Program-made: the position numbers and the translations under genes
Part shown: positions 61,712-64,000 of the stretch, piece after piece
Position numbering within the stretch: position 1 is the stretch's first letter
How the letters are laid out: each line of letters starts with the position of its first letter
The notes under the pieces: model-generated
What the model was told of the DNA's origin: nothing
Databases searched by the model: none
Seen by the model: the letters and a program-made list of their open reading frames with translations, nothing else
Assembly: GCA_002914845.1 (NCBI GenBank)
Contig: JXTC01000087.1
Coordinates: 188,172 to 252,171, forward strand
DNA from: Trema orientale
Lineage: Eukaryota; Streptophyta; Magnoliopsida; Rosales; Cannabaceae
Direction: 5' to 3'
DNA length: 64,000 nucleotides

Positions 61712-63640
61712 TATAATACTATGCATGTGACCTAAAGTATAATATGGTTCACTCAATTGTCACGTATTATATGTGAGTTAAGGGGCTTACTCTCCGTTTT
61801 CTACTAAAGTATGTTGACTCATGCTTTGTATCATCAATGATACACTCTTATTTTGAAGTTAACAAACATATGATTAAGAACTAATAATCTATTTGAGTGT
61901 GTAGCGAGTTAAATTGAAAGGATCACAAGACATTCAAGTTAGATTATGGAAAAGAGCTTGAAAACAAAGTTCAAGATAACAAGACCTAGACTAGCAAAGG
62001 TTATGTACTTAGTTCTTGTACTTGAATATTTGTTTACACTTAATGTAATCTTAATAGCTCAAATCTTTCATAAAATTGGATATTTTCATATCAAAACTGT
62101 CAAATTTGTTTATCTCCAATTAAAATAAGAAATTTATTTTTAGAGAAGTTTTTAAATTGATTTATGAATTTCTATAGTCCCCATATTACATAAAAAAATC
62201 AATTTATGTAGTCATATTTTGAAAATAATCGAAAAAGACTTGAAATAAAAATAAAAAATAGCTCTCGGGTATTTTCGGTAGACCGGTCTTCAGAATCGGT
62301 CTACTGATTCTCTGTCCAATTTTTTTAATAGTTTTTTAAATTCGATCGTTACAACTGCGCTTTTAATAGCTAGTATTTTCGATCGACCGAAAGTGCATTT
62401 TCAGTCTACCGAAAATGACAGATTGTTTGTCAAACGGTCTAAAATGGTTAGTTTTCATTCTAGTCTATATATAGAAGCTTTTCTAACACTTAAAATAACT
62501 TTTAAACATTCATACATTGCTTTAAACATACTTTCAAGTTGTTCAAATCATCTTTTGTGAATCAAAATTTCAAATCTACTTTTTTCACAATAAATCACTT
62601 AAGCCAAACTAGATTATATCTTGTGTTCTCATTTATTCTCTCAAGCCTTACCTTGTATCAATTATATTCTTAAGAGAGATTCTAGTTAAGTGTATTAACA
62701 CAAAATTAAAAATTGTATTCATAAAGTGAGGTTGACACCAGATTCATAAACAACCCGGTTTAGGTGAGATTGGCATTGGAGTCTAAATAATCCGAGTTAG
62801 GCGTGATAGAGCCAGATTCAAAACTATTGTAAAGGCGTGAGTGTGCCTAAGTAGAAAAAACTCGTTGTGTAAAAGGGACGGTCAAGTCCATTCTCTTGAT
62901 CCGATAGTGGAAAGCTCGAAGTGGGTTACCAAGAGCCGGAGATGTAGACAAACCGTCGTGTTTGTTGAACCTCATAAAAATAGTGTTTGCATTTCTCTAT
63001 CCCTATCTCTTTAATTTATTTATATTAGGCTTTTGCATGCTATTTAGCTATTTTTACTTGTTATTGTCATTACTTGCATAATTTACTTGTTTATTAAGAA
63101 AAATTTGCAAAAGTTTTTAAAACCCAATTCACCCCCCCTCTTGGGTTAGCTAATCTTGTGCTAACAAAGTACTCATAGAGACACACAATATTATACATGT
63201 TCCCTAAAGTATGAATGATTTAGTTAAAAAAAAAAAAACTAAAATATGAATGCGGTTCAATTGTCATCTATATAATAGACCTTAAGAGATTTGCTCTCTA
63301 ATTTTGATCGAAGTAGTCATAAAGACGCAATACTGTGCATATGACCTAAAATATGAATGTGATCAATTATCATTTGTGATATGTGCTTTATTGACTTGCT
63401 ATTTGATTTTGATTGAATTAGTCTCAGAGACACAATATTGTACATGTGATCAAAAGTACTATGAATTTGGCTCATTCAATTGCCACGTATAGTATGTGCT
63501 CTAAGGGACTTGCTCTCTCCAATTTCAATCGAAGTAGTCAAGAGACACATTACTTTGCACATGATCGACCTAAAGTATGAATATGGCTCATCATTCAGTT
63601 GTCACATATCATGTCCGTTCTAAGTTAAGAGGCTTGCATA
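61712..63640. repeat. Tandem array of ~120-bp units, split by a solo LTR
   Basis: Units repeat the pattern gacctaaagtatgaat(g/a)tggttcaattgtcac ... aagagacttgctctctaattttgatcgaagtagtcatagagacaca. About five diverged units are visible: one before the LTR (61712-61806) and four after it (from about 63180). Recurring landmarks are the cacaatattgtacatgtga-like block and the gatcgaagtagtc-like block. No coding potential is evident. Confidence 0.75.
61812..63166. mobile_element. Copia-type solo LTR inserted in the tandem array
   Basis: It starts TGTTGACTC, ends TTGTGCTAACA, and is flanked by exact AAGTA duplicates (61807-61811, 63167-63171). The tail with AATTCACCCCCCCTCTTGGG (63126-63145) is of a form I associate with copia LTRs. 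Length 1355 bp, with no internal region. Confidence 0.9.
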
Positions 63641-64000
63641 ATACTGTAAAGAATTCCCACTCAATTTTTTTTATTTCTAAATTTATGTGAAATGTGTTAT
63701 TTCTATGTTCTCCCCACTAAAATTTTTTTTTTTCAAAAAATATCATTGTTTTCCAAAAATATCACAATAATAAGAATTTAATTTGCACTACTTTTCAAAA
63801 ATATCACTACTATTAAGATATCAATTTACAATTTTTTTTCTAATAAATGCTTGCCAGGAGTTTTTTATCCTCGATTTTGTCCCATTTATCAATTTATCAA
63901 TTTTTTTTTTCATTTAACTTTATAAATTGTCATTTTTTCAATTGAGTTTTTTGGGATATCAAATAAATTTTTTTTTCTAATGCTCATTATTTATGTCATT
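63641..64000. other. AT-rich intergenic DNA at window end
   Basis: Only A/T-rich DNA with short repeated phrases (ttcaaaaatatca) is seen. No feature is supported. Confidence 0.4.

Overview
The window is nuclear DNA from a flowering plant, most probably a eudicot. Its protein genes are split by GT-AG introns, intergenic DNA is very AT-rich, and the products are plant types: an LRR protein with an acylation-type N-terminus, a transit-peptide CobW GTPase, an RH35-type DEAD-box helicase and a TTM3-type CYTH enzyme. The species cannot be fixed from sequence alone. There is no operon, CRISPR or prokaryotic feature.

Layout. 1-8.7 kb: a 15-exon LRR gene on the minus strand whose intron 7 begins inside a hAT-type MITE. 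8.7-12.1 kb: AT-rich divergent intergenic DNA. 12.1-15.3 kb: a 10-exon CobW/ZNG1-type GTPase on the plus strand; this head-to-head pair recalls Arabidopsis AT1G15740/AT1G15730, which I remember as neighbours. 15.6-41.2 kb: a locally amplified, transposon-riddled block. It carries two related two-exon genes for small secreted cysteine-rich peptides (C-X3-C-X16-C-X3-C) and at least two further copies of their flanks from which the gene body is gone. The block is interrupted by a CACTA-like element, several MITEs, a foldback element holding a nested 2.35 kb solo LTR, a decayed copia fragment, more solo LTRs and a SINE. 43.9-46.6 kb: a gene for a very acidic protein, with an in-frame stop just before a basic tail, convergent with an intronless TTM3-like gene. 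48.5-50.1 kb: a Mutator-type foldback element. 50.4-53.2 kb: DEAD-box helicase RH35. 53.5 kb: a small two-span membrane protein. 55.1-56.1 kb: a coiled-coil protein of unknown function on the minus strand. 56-64 kb: gene-poor, with two more solo LTRs, one inserted into a tandem array of roughly 120 bp units.

Exon limits were derived by hand from splice consensus, phase and family resemblance, and each multi-exon model closes in frame. Transposon limits rest on terminal repeats, target-site duplications and, in the best cases, a paralogous empty site inside this same window. The main observations are the MITE that forms half of a 5' splice site, the decaying cysteine-rich peptide cluster, the nested foldback/solo LTR structure, and a 95-bp duplicate on both sides of the N gap that is probably an assembly artefact.
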